This document shows, piece by piece, positions 18,396 to 26,052 of a DNA stretch of 50,132 nt. The notes under the pieces were generated by a model, which was not told the DNA's origin, did not search any database, and saw only the letters and a program-made list of their open reading frames with translations. Made by a program: the position numbers and the translations under genes. Position 1 is the first letter of the stretch. Each line of letters begins with the position of its first letter. Source of the DNA: Methyloversatilis sp. Lineage in GTDB: Bacteria > Pseudomonadota > Gammaproteobacteria > Burkholderiales > Rhodocyclaceae. Location: contig JAEUNO010000045.1 of the NCBI GenBank assembly GCA_016791045.1, forward strand, positions 1 to 50,132, read 5' to 3'.

Positions 18396-19202
18396 TTGAG
18401 CCGCAGTGACAGTGAACCGAACCGGTCGGTCGCCCTATATTGGGATTTCGAGAACCTGCACGCCAGTCTGGTCGAGGACCGTTATGGCGAAGGTCATTAC
18501 GCCAAGCCGGATTCCCGCTTCAAGGTGCAGGAACCGCTGGTCGACATCGATGCCATTGTCGGCCTCGGTGCATCGTTCGGACCGATCGCGATCAATCGCG
18601 CCTATTGCAACTGGCAATACTTCGGCCGCTACCGCGACGTGCTGCTGCAGAGCGCGGTGGAATTGATCCAGCTGTTTCCGCCGGGTGCGTCAGCCAAGAA
18701 CGGTGCCGACATCAAGCTGTGTCTGGACGCGACCGAAGACATCAGCCGCTTCGGTCACATCGGGACGGTCATCATCGTCGGCGGCGACAGCGATTTCATG
18801 CCCGTCGCGCAGAAGATCAAGGTGGCCGGGCGCACGCTGATCGGTGTCGGCACGCGCAAGGCCACCAATCGTCACTGGGCGAAAAGCTGTCACGAGTTCC
18901 GCTATTACGAGAACCTGATCGGCAAGAGCCCGTCCGACGAGGCATCGCCGGCCGAAGCGAGCGCCGTGCAGCCGTCGGATCCGGCGGCCGACATCCTGCG
19001 GCGCGCCGTGCGTCTGCTGTCCGGTGCCCAGGGCGAACCGTGGGTGAACAAGGCGTCGATCTGGCCGATGATCAAGCGGCTCGACGCCACCTTCGACGTC
19101 AAGGACCACGGCTACACCGATTTCAGCGACATGCTGAAGTCGCTCGACGCGGTCGTGGAGGTGAAGAAGGGCGAGCTGGACCACGTCGTGCGCCTGCGCT
19201 GA
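18396..19202 (+). CDS. NYN-domain putative ribonuclease with C-terminal LOTUS/OST-HTH domain
   Basis: A 268-residue cytosolic protein. The NYN (PIN-like) nuclease domain (about 10-165) keeps the acidic metal-binding residues: ALYWDFENLHA, NGADIKLCLDATEDISRF and VIIVGGDSDFMPVAQKIKVA. A linker of about 30 residues leads to a LOTUS/OST-HTH domain (about 195-268), with NKASIWPMIKRLDATFDVKD, GYTDFSDMLKSLDAVVEVKK and DHVVRLR. LOTUS domains bind RNA or protein partners, so the pairing suggests an RNA-cutting or RNA-surveillance factor; the target is unknown. I chose TTG 18396 because GCAGGGAGC lies eight bases upstream and the preceding 73 residues look random. It is apparently single-gene. Confidence 0.85.
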   Translation: MSRSDSEPNRSVALYWDFENLHASLVEDRYGEGHYAKPDSRFKVQEPLVDIDAIVGLGASFGPIAINRAYCNWQYFGRYRDVLLQSAVELIQLFPPGASAKNGADIKLCLDATEDISRFGHIGTVIIVGGDSDFMPVAQKIKVAGRTLIGVGTRKATNRHWAKSCHEFRYYENLIGKSPSDEASPAEASAVQPSDPAADILRRAVRLLSGAQGEPWVNKASIWPMIKRLDATFDVKDHGYTDFSDMLKSLDAVVEVKKGELDHVVRLR

Positions 19203-19221
19203 ACCCGCGCGGGCGGGTCTG

Positions 19222-19593
19222 TCAGTAGGGACGACGGGCGCGCCGTCGCGGCGGCGGCAGTCCGGTGTCGGCACGCAGTCGTCCGTGCTTCTGGGCGTCC
19301 AGCCGCAGCAGCTGGCGCGCCACATAGATGCCGGCGGCGAGCGGCATGACGAATTCCGGATAGATGGCCTGCACGTTCTTGCCCAGTTCCATCAGATAGC
19401 CGACATAGCCGAACGCCAGTTTGGCCAGCGCGACGACGACCCAGACCTGGATGAAGATGATGAGCATGACCAGCGGGCTCGCCACCAGACGCTGCGAATG
19501 ACGGCCACCGAACGCGCCGGCGACCAGCGCAATCAGCGCGATCCACCAGGCGCCGAGGAAGAACAGCAGATAACTCTGGAACTCTTCGATCAC
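19222..19593 (-). CDS. Small inner-membrane protein of unknown function
   Basis: A 123-residue protein with about three membrane helices: YLLFFLGAWWIALIALVAGAF, LVMLIIFIQVWVVVALAKLAF and a weaker PEFVMPLAAGIYVARQLL. The C-terminal tail is basic and Arg-rich (about the last 35 residues), probably cytoplasmic. I chose GTG 19593 because GAGG lies nine bases upstream and the upstream part of the frame is not membrane-like. It is convergent with the NYN-LOTUS gene with a gap of about 20 bases. No motif suggests a function. Confidence 0.6.
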   Translation of the reverse strand: MIEEFQSYLLFFLGAWWIALIALVAGAFGGRHSQRLVASPLVMLIIFIQVWVVVALAKLAFGYVGYLMELGKNVQAIYPEFVMPLAAGIYVARQLLRLDAQKHGRLRADTGLPPPRRRARRPY

Positions 19594-19830
19594 GGAAAGG
19601 CCTCGACTGCTTCGGATACGGAAGGAGGGCCGGCCCGTGCGCTGCATCGCACAGCCCGGTCCGGTTCGCGCGACAGCATAGCGGATCACGCGCGCTGCAG
19701 CGGCCGAAGCAGGCGATGCATTGAAGGATGACTGGTACGTTAAAGGCGGGGGCGTCGCGACCGATTGTGTCGCAAGGTCTGTTGCGCGGCACTCAGCCGC
19801 ACGCGGGCCGACGCCCGCGCCACCCGCCGT

Positions 19831-20514
19831 TCAGCGGCGGCGCAAGCCCGCCAGCAGGGCGATGCCCAGACCGGCCAGCATCAGCATCCAGGTTTCGGGC
19901 TCCGGTATCGGCGGCGCGGCGATGCCGTAGGTGCCCACCGTGAAGCCGTTCCAGTTTTCATTGGTCAGGCTGGTCCAGGTGATCGAGCTGACGGCGCCGG
20001 TAAAACGGATGACGCCATGCGGTTCGCCGCTGCCATTCAGCTGGAACTGGCCGCTGCCCAGATCGACGCGGGTCAGTGTGCCGTTGCCCCAGTAGCCCGC
20101 CCCGAAACCGACCACTTCGAAATCCTGGTCGAACCGGTAGCCGTTGCCGTTCAGGCTGACCACGGCGAAGAACAGGTCCTGTACCGGTACCGAAAACGTC
20201 AGTGTTTTCGATGTGGCGCGCGACAGCGCAATGATGTCCGTCGTGCCCGGCGCGTTGTCGACCAGTGCACTGACATAGGGTGACGAGGGGTTCCAGTAGT
20301 TGCCGCCGCCCGCGGTCTGGATGAAGGCGATTTCACCGACATACTCGACATCGACCGTCGAGTCACCGATGTTCAGCACGCCGGTGGCCGAGCCGCTGGC
20401 GCCGGCGGTTCCGCTGGTCCAGTCCACCCAGTTGACGGGTGCGGCAGCTGACGGCGCCACGATGAGTGCCTGCGACAGCAGGCCGAGCACGACGAGCGAA
20501 CGGCGGACGAACAT
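19831..20514 (-). CDS. PEP-CTERM sorted exported protein
   Basis: A 227-residue exported protein with a signal peptide (FVRRSLVVLGLLSQALIVAP, cleaved after SAAA) and a beta-rich, Gly/Thr/Asn-rich body without a named domain. The PEP-CTERM tail is IPEPETWMLMLAGLGIALLA plus GLRRR. It differs in the body from the other PEP-CTERM protein of the window, so they are not recent duplicates. ATG 20514 has AGGAG seven bases upstream; the longer frame from 20559 begins before that ribosome site and is rejected. It is probably processed by an exosortase/archaeosortase-like enzyme encoded elsewhere. A candidate sigma-54 site lies upstream. Confidence 0.9.
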   Translation of the reverse strand: MFVRRSLVVLGLLSQALIVAPSAAAPVNWVDWTSGTAGASGSATGVLNIGDSTVDVEYVGEIAFIQTAGGGNYWNPSSPYVSALVDNAPGTTDIIALSRATSKTLTFSVPVQDLFFAVVSLNGNGYRFDQDFEVVGFGAGYWGNGTLTRVDLGSGQFQLNGSGEPHGVIRFTGAVSSITWTSLTNENWNGFTVGTYGIAAPPIPEPETWMLMLAGLGIALLAGLRRR

Positions 20515-20580
20515 TCCGGATCTCCTGAAAGTCTGACCTCCTCCCTGTGGGCGGAGCATTTTTCATCATGGGAACGCAAA

Positions 20581-20597
20581 AAGCATACCCAGCACCT
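20581..20597 (-). promoter_or_regulatory. Candidate sigma-54 (-24/-12) promoter for the second PEP-CTERM gene
   Basis: Read on the minus strand the site is AGGTGCTGGGTATGCTT, with GG-N10-GC spacing and a TGCTT end identical to the site before the other PEP-CTERM gene. The predicted leader is about 57 bases. The -24 part matches the full consensus less well than the first site. Confidence 0.35.
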
Positions 20598-20729
20598 AAG
20601 CGCATGATTTTCCGGTGCTTGTGTTGATTGTCCTGACATCGATGTAAGGACGCTCGACAAGGAAAATTACGACTTTGGTATTAGGACTGCCGTGCCGAAG
20701 CGGGCCGGTTTCCGACAGGCCGCAGCCGG

Positions 20730-22229
20730 TCACGCCACCGATCGCTCCGACGCGCCCGCCAGAACGACCTGGTTGCGGCCGCGCCGCTTGGCCTCGTAAA
20801 GCGCCGCATCGGCCCGGCGCACCAGCGCGTCCGGTGTGTCGTGTTCGCCCGGTACGATGACGGCCACGCCGATGCTGGCGGTCAGCACGGAAAAGGGCGA
20901 GCGTTGGTGCGGCAGCGCGCGCGCGCGCAGTGCTGCACAGACCGACTGCGCCGTGGCGAGTGCGTGCGCCTCATCGACGCCCGGACTGATGAAGGCGAAT
21001 TCCTCGCCGCCATAGCGGGCGACCAGATCGGTCGAGCGTCGCACATGCAGACCGATCACGTCGGCCACCTGGCGCAGGCAATCGTCGCCGGCCTGATGAC
21101 CATAGTGGTCGTTGTAGTCCTTGAACAGGTCGACATCGAGCATGCACAGCGCCAGCGGCTCTCCGTTGCGCCGCGCGCGCGCCCATTCCAGCGCCAGCGT
21201 GGTGTCGAAGCTGCGCCGGTTGGCCACGCCGGTCAGGCTGTCGGTGGCGCTCAGTTCGGCCAGCCGGCGGTTCGACTCTTCCAGCGCCCGTGTGCGCTCG
21301 TTCACCTTGTCTTCCAGTTCGTGCGCGAGCGCGCGCTGCTCGCCCAGCATGATGACCAGCCCCATGCCGATGATGCTCAGCGTCAGGATGTACTCCTGCG
21401 CGCGCAGGATCATTTCGTGCGGTGTGGCGTCGCCGAACGGACGGAATCCGGTGGTCTGCGACCACGCCGCGGTCAGCGCAATCATCGCCACGGTCAATGC
21501 GGTCAGCCGGCGGCCGCAGCGCGCGGCGATGTAGAGCACCGGCAGCAGCAGCAGGTGAGGCGTCAGCGCCAGCCGGGTGTCCGGGTCGGCAGCGTGTTCC
21601 TGCAGGAAGATCGTGCCGGCCAGCAGCCCGGTGAACACGAAAACCGCCGTGTCGCGCCAGCCCAGCACCGGCGGGTCGCGCTCGGGTTGCAGCAGTGTGA
21701 GCAGCAGCGGCGTCCAGATCAGCAGGCCCAGTGCGTCGCCGAACCACCACAGCAGCACCAGTGTCGAGTAACTTGCGCTCACGTTGTCGCGCGTGAACAC
21801 GAGCACTGCGCTGGCCAGCAGCGCGCAGCCAAGCGCGCCGAGCAGCGGTCCGGCGAGCAGGAAGCGGCCGAAATCACCGATGCGCTCGAGCCCGGGCGAC
21901 GCACCGAGTCGGCGCATCAGCAGATAGGTGACCGTGACTTCGGCCAGATTGCACAGGCTCAGCAGCACCGCCTGCAGCGGCGGGAACACCGGCAGGTTGG
22001 CGAGCACATCGGAACCCAGTGCGAGCAGCGCGAGCGTGATTGCACGCTCGCCGCGGTAGTGAAGCAGCGCAGCGAGCAGCACCGCGTTCGGCAGCCACAT
22101 GACCACCTCGTTCTCGGGCGACAGCGCGGTCGAGAACGTCAGCTTGACGCTGGCGAAGTGCAGCAGCGGCAACAGCAGAAAGACCCGCCAGTCGGGGCGG
22201 CTGCGCAGTGCATCCAGAGTGTTCGGCAC
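20730..22229 (-). CDS. Membrane diguanylate cyclase, MASE1-GGDEF
   Basis: Predicted to make cyclic di-GMP in response to an unknown membrane signal. The N-terminal half (about 300 residues) has eight or so hydrophobic helices in the MASE1 pattern (WRVFLLLPLLHFASVKLTF, VVMWLPNAVLLAALL, LLWWFGDALGLLIWTPLLL). A short coiled segment (LAHELEDKVNERTRALEESN) leads to the GGDEF domain, SATDSLTGVANRRSFDTTLA, DVDLFKDYNDHYGHQAGDD and the active site RYGGEEF. An RSTD motif five residues before GGEEF is the product-inhibition I-site. The frame opens with TTG 22280, and GTG 22229 sits just before the membrane part; neither has a clear ribosome site, so the start is uncertain. It is divergent from the HDOD gene. 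Confidence 0.9.
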   Translation of the reverse strand: MPNTLDALRSRPDWRVFLLLPLLHFASVKLTFSTALSPENEVVMWLPNAVLLAALLHYRGERAITLALLALGSDVLANLPVFPPLQAVLLSLCNLAEVTVTYLLMRRLGASPGLERIGDFGRFLLAGPLLGALGCALLASAVLVFTRDNVSASYSTLVLLWWFGDALGLLIWTPLLLTLLQPERDPPVLGWRDTAVFVFTGLLAGTIFLQEHAADPDTRLALTPHLLLLPVLYIAARCGRRLTALTVAMIALTAAWSQTTGFRPFGDATPHEMILRAQEYILTLSIIGMGLVIMLGEQRALAHELEDKVNERTRALEESNRRLAELSATDSLTGVANRRSFDTTLALEWARARRNGEPLALCMLDVDLFKDYNDHYGHQAGDDCLRQVADVIGLHVRRSTDLVARYGGEEFAFISPGVDEAHALATAQSVCAALRARALPHQRSPFSVLTASIGVAVIVPGEHDTPDALVRRADAALYEAKRRGRNQVVLAGASERSVA

Positions 22230-22704
22230 GTCGGAGTCGGGTGATTCACGATGGATGGGCGCGCCAGCATGCCGGATCAACCGGGCGTCGGCGTGCGGCG
22301 CGACAAAAAGTTACCGTGAAAAGTTGGCGCCGCAGTGCGATCTGGCTGCGCGCATATACGACGGCCGGTGGGCAAGCCGGCGGGTCGATGCGGGAATCGA
22401 TGTTTGGTCTGAACCGCACGATTGCCGACACGCTGCCGGCGCAGACCTTCCGGCCGGCCATGCAGTCTGCCGGACGACAGACGTGATTTTTCGCGCGCAT
22501 GAATGCCCGCTGCACGGTGCAGGATCACGGATGGAGGGACGTCACCGTTTCAGGCGGCCATGTCCGGCTGGCGCTGTGCCACGCCGCGTGCTGCATCCAT
22601 GTACGTCGTTTGTGTGTAGTCAAGCGTTGATGCGTCCAGTCCGGACGATTCGCCTGCCCGGGCGCTCCTTCGGGCCCGTGATCGCCGACTGCCTGGAGAC
22701 AGAT
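22230..22704. other. Divergent spacer between the cyclase and HDOD genes
   Basis: About 470 bases containing the 5' ends of two divergent genes. Open frames run through it on both strands, but their peptides match nothing and vary in composition. No riboswitch, tRNA or clear promoter was recognised. A patch around 22305-22325 (GACAAAAAGTTACCGTGAAA) is more AT-rich than its surroundings and could be promoter DNA. Confidence 0.4.
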
Positions 22705-23637
22705 GTGAGCCGAGCCGCAACACCCTGCCTGTCCGCGTCGCTTGCCGCGTCACCCGCCACGGGTGGCAGTGCGGGTGCGCTCCCCGGGGCGACATGCGCG
22801 TTCGACCTGCTGTCGGACATTGCACGCGAACTGCGCCCGAGCGTCATCTTTCCGATCTGCTTCGATGCGCTGCTGCGCGTCCGCCAGACGCTGCGCGCAC
22901 CGGAGGTCACGCTGCAGCAGCTGGCCGGCGCCGTGCGGGTCGATCCGCTGCTGTGTGCCCGCCTGCTGCGTCGGGCCAATCGGCTGCGTCCGGCATTGCC
23001 GGTGACCGGCCTGCGCGACGCGATCGCGCAGCTCGGCGGCGAGCGCAGCCGGCACATTGCGAGCACGGTGTCCGGCTGCCAGATCGCTTGCGCGCGCCAG
23101 CTGACCCACGTCGACGCGCTGTCGCGCCGTCTGTGGCTGCACACGCTGCGCACCGCTGCCGCGGCATACGTGATCGCGCAGCGACTGACGCCGATCGACC
23201 CGGACGAGGCGATGACGGCGGCGCTGCTGCACGACATCGGCGCGTTCTACCTGCTCGATCGGCTGGCCCGTCATCCTCAGGCCGCTCATGAGCAGGGCGG
23301 CGTGGAAGCCCTCATTCTGGAATGGCACGAAACGATCGGTGAAGCCTTGCTGCAATCGCTCGGCCTGCCGGTGGTGCTGATCGATGCGATGCGCGACCAC
23401 GAACAGCCGCGCACCGCGCCTGTTTCGCTGCGCTCCCTGGCCGATATCGTGTTCCTCGCCAACGTACTGGCTGGCGGCGCAACCGAGCTGTACGGTGACC
23501 CGGTGTGCCACGTGAGCCAGCGCCCCGAGCCGGTACGCGAGCGTTTCGCCGAGCTGCTGCCGGACATCGAACGCGAATTCGCCGCGCTGTGCGGCGTGAC
23601 GATTGATGACATACGGCCGGATCCGCGCAGACCGTGA
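22705..23637 (+). CDS. HDOD-domain signalling protein
   Basis: A 310-residue cytosolic protein with an HDOD domain, the metal-free relative of HD hydrolases. Visible stretches are LRAPEVTLQQLAGAVRVDPL, LRDAIAQLGGERSRHIAS, AMTAALLHDIGAFYLLDRL and EWHETIGEALLQSLGLPVVL. HDOD proteins usually act as protein-binding modules in motility, biofilm or c-di-GMP output. The LLHDIG and DAMRDHEQP stretches are closer to HD-type than many family members, so weak metal binding is possible. GTG 22705 follows GGAGACAGAT and is the best start; ATG 22630 is an alternative that adds 25 residues. It is divergent from a diguanylate cyclase, which supports a c-di-GMP link. The gene ends just before palindromic array 2. 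Confidence 0.78.
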   Translation: MSRAATPCLSASLAASPATGGSAGALPGATCAFDLLSDIARELRPSVIFPICFDALLRVRQTLRAPEVTLQQLAGAVRVDPLLCARLLRRANRLRPALPVTGLRDAIAQLGGERSRHIASTVSGCQIACARQLTHVDALSRRLWLHTLRTAAAAYVIAQRLTPIDPDEAMTAALLHDIGAFYLLDRLARHPQAAHEQGGVEALILEWHETIGEALLQSLGLPVVLIDAMRDHEQPRTAPVSLRSLADIVFLANVLAGGATELYGDPVCHVSQRPEPVRERFAELLPDIEREFAALCGVTIDDIRPDPRRP

Positions 23638-23644
23638 CATACCC

Positions 23645-24310
23645 CTGTAGGAGCGACCCCCGGTCGCGATTGGCGCGTCAATGGTGCGCAGGCGCTTGTT
23701 CGGAGGGTTGAATCGCGAGCGGGGCTCGCTCCTACAATTACGTGCCTCCGCTGTAGGAGCGACCCCCGGTCGCGATTGGCGCGTTGATCATGCGCCGGTG
23801 CGTGTTCGGAGGGTGGAATCGCGAGCGGGGCTCGCTCCTACAAGAACGTGCCACCCCTGTAGGAGCGACCCCCGGTCGCGATTGGCGCGTCGATCATGCG
23901 CCGTCACGTATGCGAAGGACGGAATCTCGAGCAGGGCTCGCTCCTACAGGGACGGTGCCTCGGCTGTAGGAGCGACCCCCGGTCGCGATTGGCGCGTCGA
24001 TCGTGCGCCGGTGCGTATTCGGAGGGTGGAATCGCGAGCGGGGCTCGCTCCTACAGGGACGGTGCCTCGGCTGTAGGAGCGACCCGCGGTCGCGATCGGC
24101 GCGTCGATCATGCGCTGGAGCGTGTTCGGAGGACGGAATCGCGAGCAGGGCTCGCTCCTACACGGACGGTGCCTCGGCTGTAGGAGCGACCCCCGGTCGC
24201 GATCGGCGCGTCGATCATGCGCCGGTGCGTGTTCGGAGGACGGAATCGCGAGCAGGGCTCGCTCCTACAGGGACGGTGCCTCCGCTGTAGGAGCGACCCC
24301 CGGTCGCGAT
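23645..24310. repeat. Palindromic repeat array 2 (BIME/REP-like, same family as array 1)
   Basis: Seven right arms (TGTAGGAGCGACC plus CCCGGTCGCGAT or CGCGGTCGCGAT) begin near 23645, 23751, 23856, 23964, 24071, 24178 and 24285. Six left arms (ATCGCGAGCGGGGCTCGCTC-type) alternate with them. The period is 106-108 bases, as in array 1. Most right arms here carry CCC in the loop where array 1 mostly has CGC, so the arrays amplified separately. Again the array fills a gap between convergent gene ends (the HDOD gene and mfnE). Confidence 0.92.
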
Positions 24311-24340
24311 TGGCGCGTCGATCACGCGCCGGTGCGTGGC

Positions 24341-24916
24341 TTACACAGGTAGCGGGCCGTCCGCCTGAACGAGATGTACCTCGATGCCGTGCTCTGCCGC
24401 GAATGTCGGCAGCCAGACGTCGACGATGCCGCGCCGGGCCAGTTCGGCCAGCGGCGCCTCCGGAATGTCGCACGACTTCACCAGCAGCACGCGCGGCAGG
24501 CGAAGCTGGCAGGTCAGCCACGCGGCGAGGCTGTCGGACGTGACGCGCCAGTCGCGCGGCAGGTCGAGTCGGGTGTCGAGTTCGCGCGCGGGCATCCACA
24601 CCGGCGTCCGGCCGGCCGCGCACAGACCGGTCATCCGTGCGATCTCGTCGGTGGCGACGAAACCGGCACGGGACCCGGCGAGCATCAGCGCGTACTGGTC
24701 CATCGCGCGCAGCGCCATGCGGTGTGCGACATCATCCGGAAAGCCCCAGCGGGCCTGATTCGCCCGGACCGCATCGGCGAAGGGGCCGCCACCGGCCACG
24801 ACAATGCTGCGCCCGGCGCCCGCACCCGACAGCCAGTCGCACCAGCGCTGAAGCCGACCGTCCGTGGGGTCGCTCAGCAGGCTGCCGCCGAGCTTGATGA
24901 CGAGCGGGGCGTTCAT
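24341..24916 (-). CDS. mfnE: Amino-acid-kinase-fold kinase, MfnE-like (methanofuran synthesis)
   Basis: A 191-residue kinase of the aspartate/glutamate/uridylate kinase fold. The N-terminal motif is APLVIKLGGSLLSDP, followed by SIVVAGGGPFADAVRANQ and RMALRAMDQYALML; near the C terminus is VLLVKSCDIPEAPL. In archaea MfnE phosphorylates the aminomethyl-furan-methyl phosphate to the diphosphate used to build methanofuran. Methylotrophic bacteria carry homologues beside other H4MPT/methanofuran genes, as seen here with mfnF and mfnD upstream on the same strand. Function is assigned from family plus context. The gap to mfnF is 98 bases and holds a degenerate arm of the palindromic repeat family. 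Confidence 0.8.
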   Translation of the reverse strand: MNAPLVIKLGGSLLSDPTDGRLQRWCDWLSGAGAGRSIVVAGGGPFADAVRANQARWGFPDDVAHRMALRAMDQYALMLAGSRAGFVATDEIARMTGLCAAGRTPVWMPARELDTRLDLPRDWRVTSDSLAAWLTCQLRLPRVLLVKSCDIPEAPLAELARRGIVDVWLPTFAAEHGIEVHLVQADGPLPV

Positions 24917-24935
24917 GGCGAGTCAGCCACGGTCG

Positions 24936-24975
24936 CCGCTCCTACAAAACCGTCGCCGCTCCCACAGGGGCCGCT
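24936..24975. repeat. Degenerate fragments of the palindromic repeat
   Basis: CGCCGCTCCTACAAAACCGT and CGCCGCTCCCACAGGGG resemble the GCTCGCTCCTACAG left arm of the arrays, but have lost the dyads. They lie between mfnE and mfnF, so a repeat may have inserted inside this operon and decayed. Confidence 0.4.
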
Positions 24976-25014
24976 CCGCCTCGAATGGCGCCAACGCGCC
25001 ATGGTCTGAACAAT

Positions 25015-26052
25015 TCATCGCGCAGTCTCCGCCAGCAGCGCCGTGGCGACCGCAGGGGCGCAGGTGGTGGCGTCTTCAAGGCAGCCCGGTGCGCAGTCGG
25101 CCAGCAGGCTGGCGAGCGTGACCGCGCGGCGATCGAGCGCGTCGGCGAGGCGGGCGGCGATCATGCAACCGGCGCCGGCGCACACCACCGGTGCGTCGGC
25201 GGACAGGGCGGCCATGCCGGGCAGCGCACGGCTGGCGTCGATCAGCGTCGCGAGCTGGGCGTCGGCGAAGGTGGCGGCCAGAGCGCGCCAGTCGTCCATC
25301 GATCCTTCGCAGGCATCGCGGCCGATCATGCGGGCGAGGCGTCGGGCGCTGGCGTCCGGCGTCTTGGCGCCGCCGTCGGCCGCCGGATACTGATCGGCGT
25401 GTTCCGGCAACTTGCCGAGCAGGCGCCAGATGTCGGCCGTGGTCGCGAAGTGTTCGGCCATCACGCGGTGCCGCCGGCCGCGGAAATCGACGGCCGGGGC
25501 CAGCGCCATCAGCGGCGTGCGGACCAGGCCGGCATACACCAGCTCACCGCTGATCAGCCGGTCGGCGTCGCTGCGGCTCACGCTGGCCACTCCGCGGTCG
25601 ATCACGATGAGGTCGCTCGTGGTGCTGCCGATGTCGGCCAGCAGCGCCTGCGGGCAGCGGGTCGCGACCCATGCGGCGGTCGCCAGCCAGTTGGCCGAGG
25701 CGATGTCGTCGGCGTTCGAGCGGGCGGCGGCCGGCGCGACCCAGCCGCTGCGTCCGGCATACAGGCGCAGTTCACCCGGAAGCTCAGCGGCGAGCCGTTC
25801 GACGATGGCCACCACACCGGCGGCACGCGAATCGAACAGGTCCACCATTTCGCCGGTCATCGTGATGGCGTGCCGGCCGGTGTCGCCGAGTGCAGCGCGT
25901 GCCTGCACGACCGCTGCATCCAGCTTGTCCAGCCCCTGCCACAGCGGGCAGGCGACCTGCACGACCCCCGTGACCCGGCCGTGCTCGACGCGCGCCGCCT
26001 TCACATGCGCGCCGCCGATGTCCCAGCCGGTGACTGCGCCGTCAGGCGACAT
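25015..26052 (-). CDS. mfnF: H4MPT-linked C1 pathway protein, MfnF-like (hydantoinase/oxoprolinase fold)
   Basis: A 345-residue protein of the ASKHA-type hydantoinase/oxoprolinase superfamily, in the branch found only with H4MPT-linked C1 genes. The N-terminal phosphate-binding motif is TGWDIGGAHVKAARVE. A second motif, LLADIGSTTSDLIVIDRG, gives the other half of the nucleotide-binding cleft, and ITMTGEMVDLFDSRAAGV is a strongly conserved family block. The archaeal relative MfnF joins the furan diphosphate to glutamyl-tyramine to form the core of methanofuran; bacteria make a related cofactor, methylofuran. It overlaps mfnD by 11 bases, so the two are translationally coupled. Confidence 0.85.
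   Translation of the reverse strand: MSPDGAVTGWDIGGAHVKAARVEHGRVTGVVQVACPLWQGLDKLDAAVVQARAALGDTGRHAITMTGEMVDLFDSRAAGVVAIVERLAAELPGELRLYAGRSGWVAPAAARSNADDIASANWLATAAWVATRCPQALLADIGSTTSDLIVIDRGVASVSRSDADRLISGELVYAGLVRTPLMALAPAVDFRGRRHRVMAEHFATTADIWRLLGKLPEHADQYPAADGGAKTPDASARRLARMIGRDACEGSMDDWRALAATFADAQLATLIDASRALPGMAALSADAPVVCAGAGCMIAARLADALDRRAVTLASLLADCAPGCLEDATTCAPAVATALLAETAR

Noticed and set aside
20841-22244. 467-codon plus-strand frame opposite the MASE1-GGDEF gene
   Set aside because: Gln/His/Arg-rich low-complexity peptide with no domain; the opposite strand has an intact cyclase.
23681-24352. Similar repeated-peptide frames in array 2
   Set aside because: Same reason; the peptides only reflect the DNA repeat.
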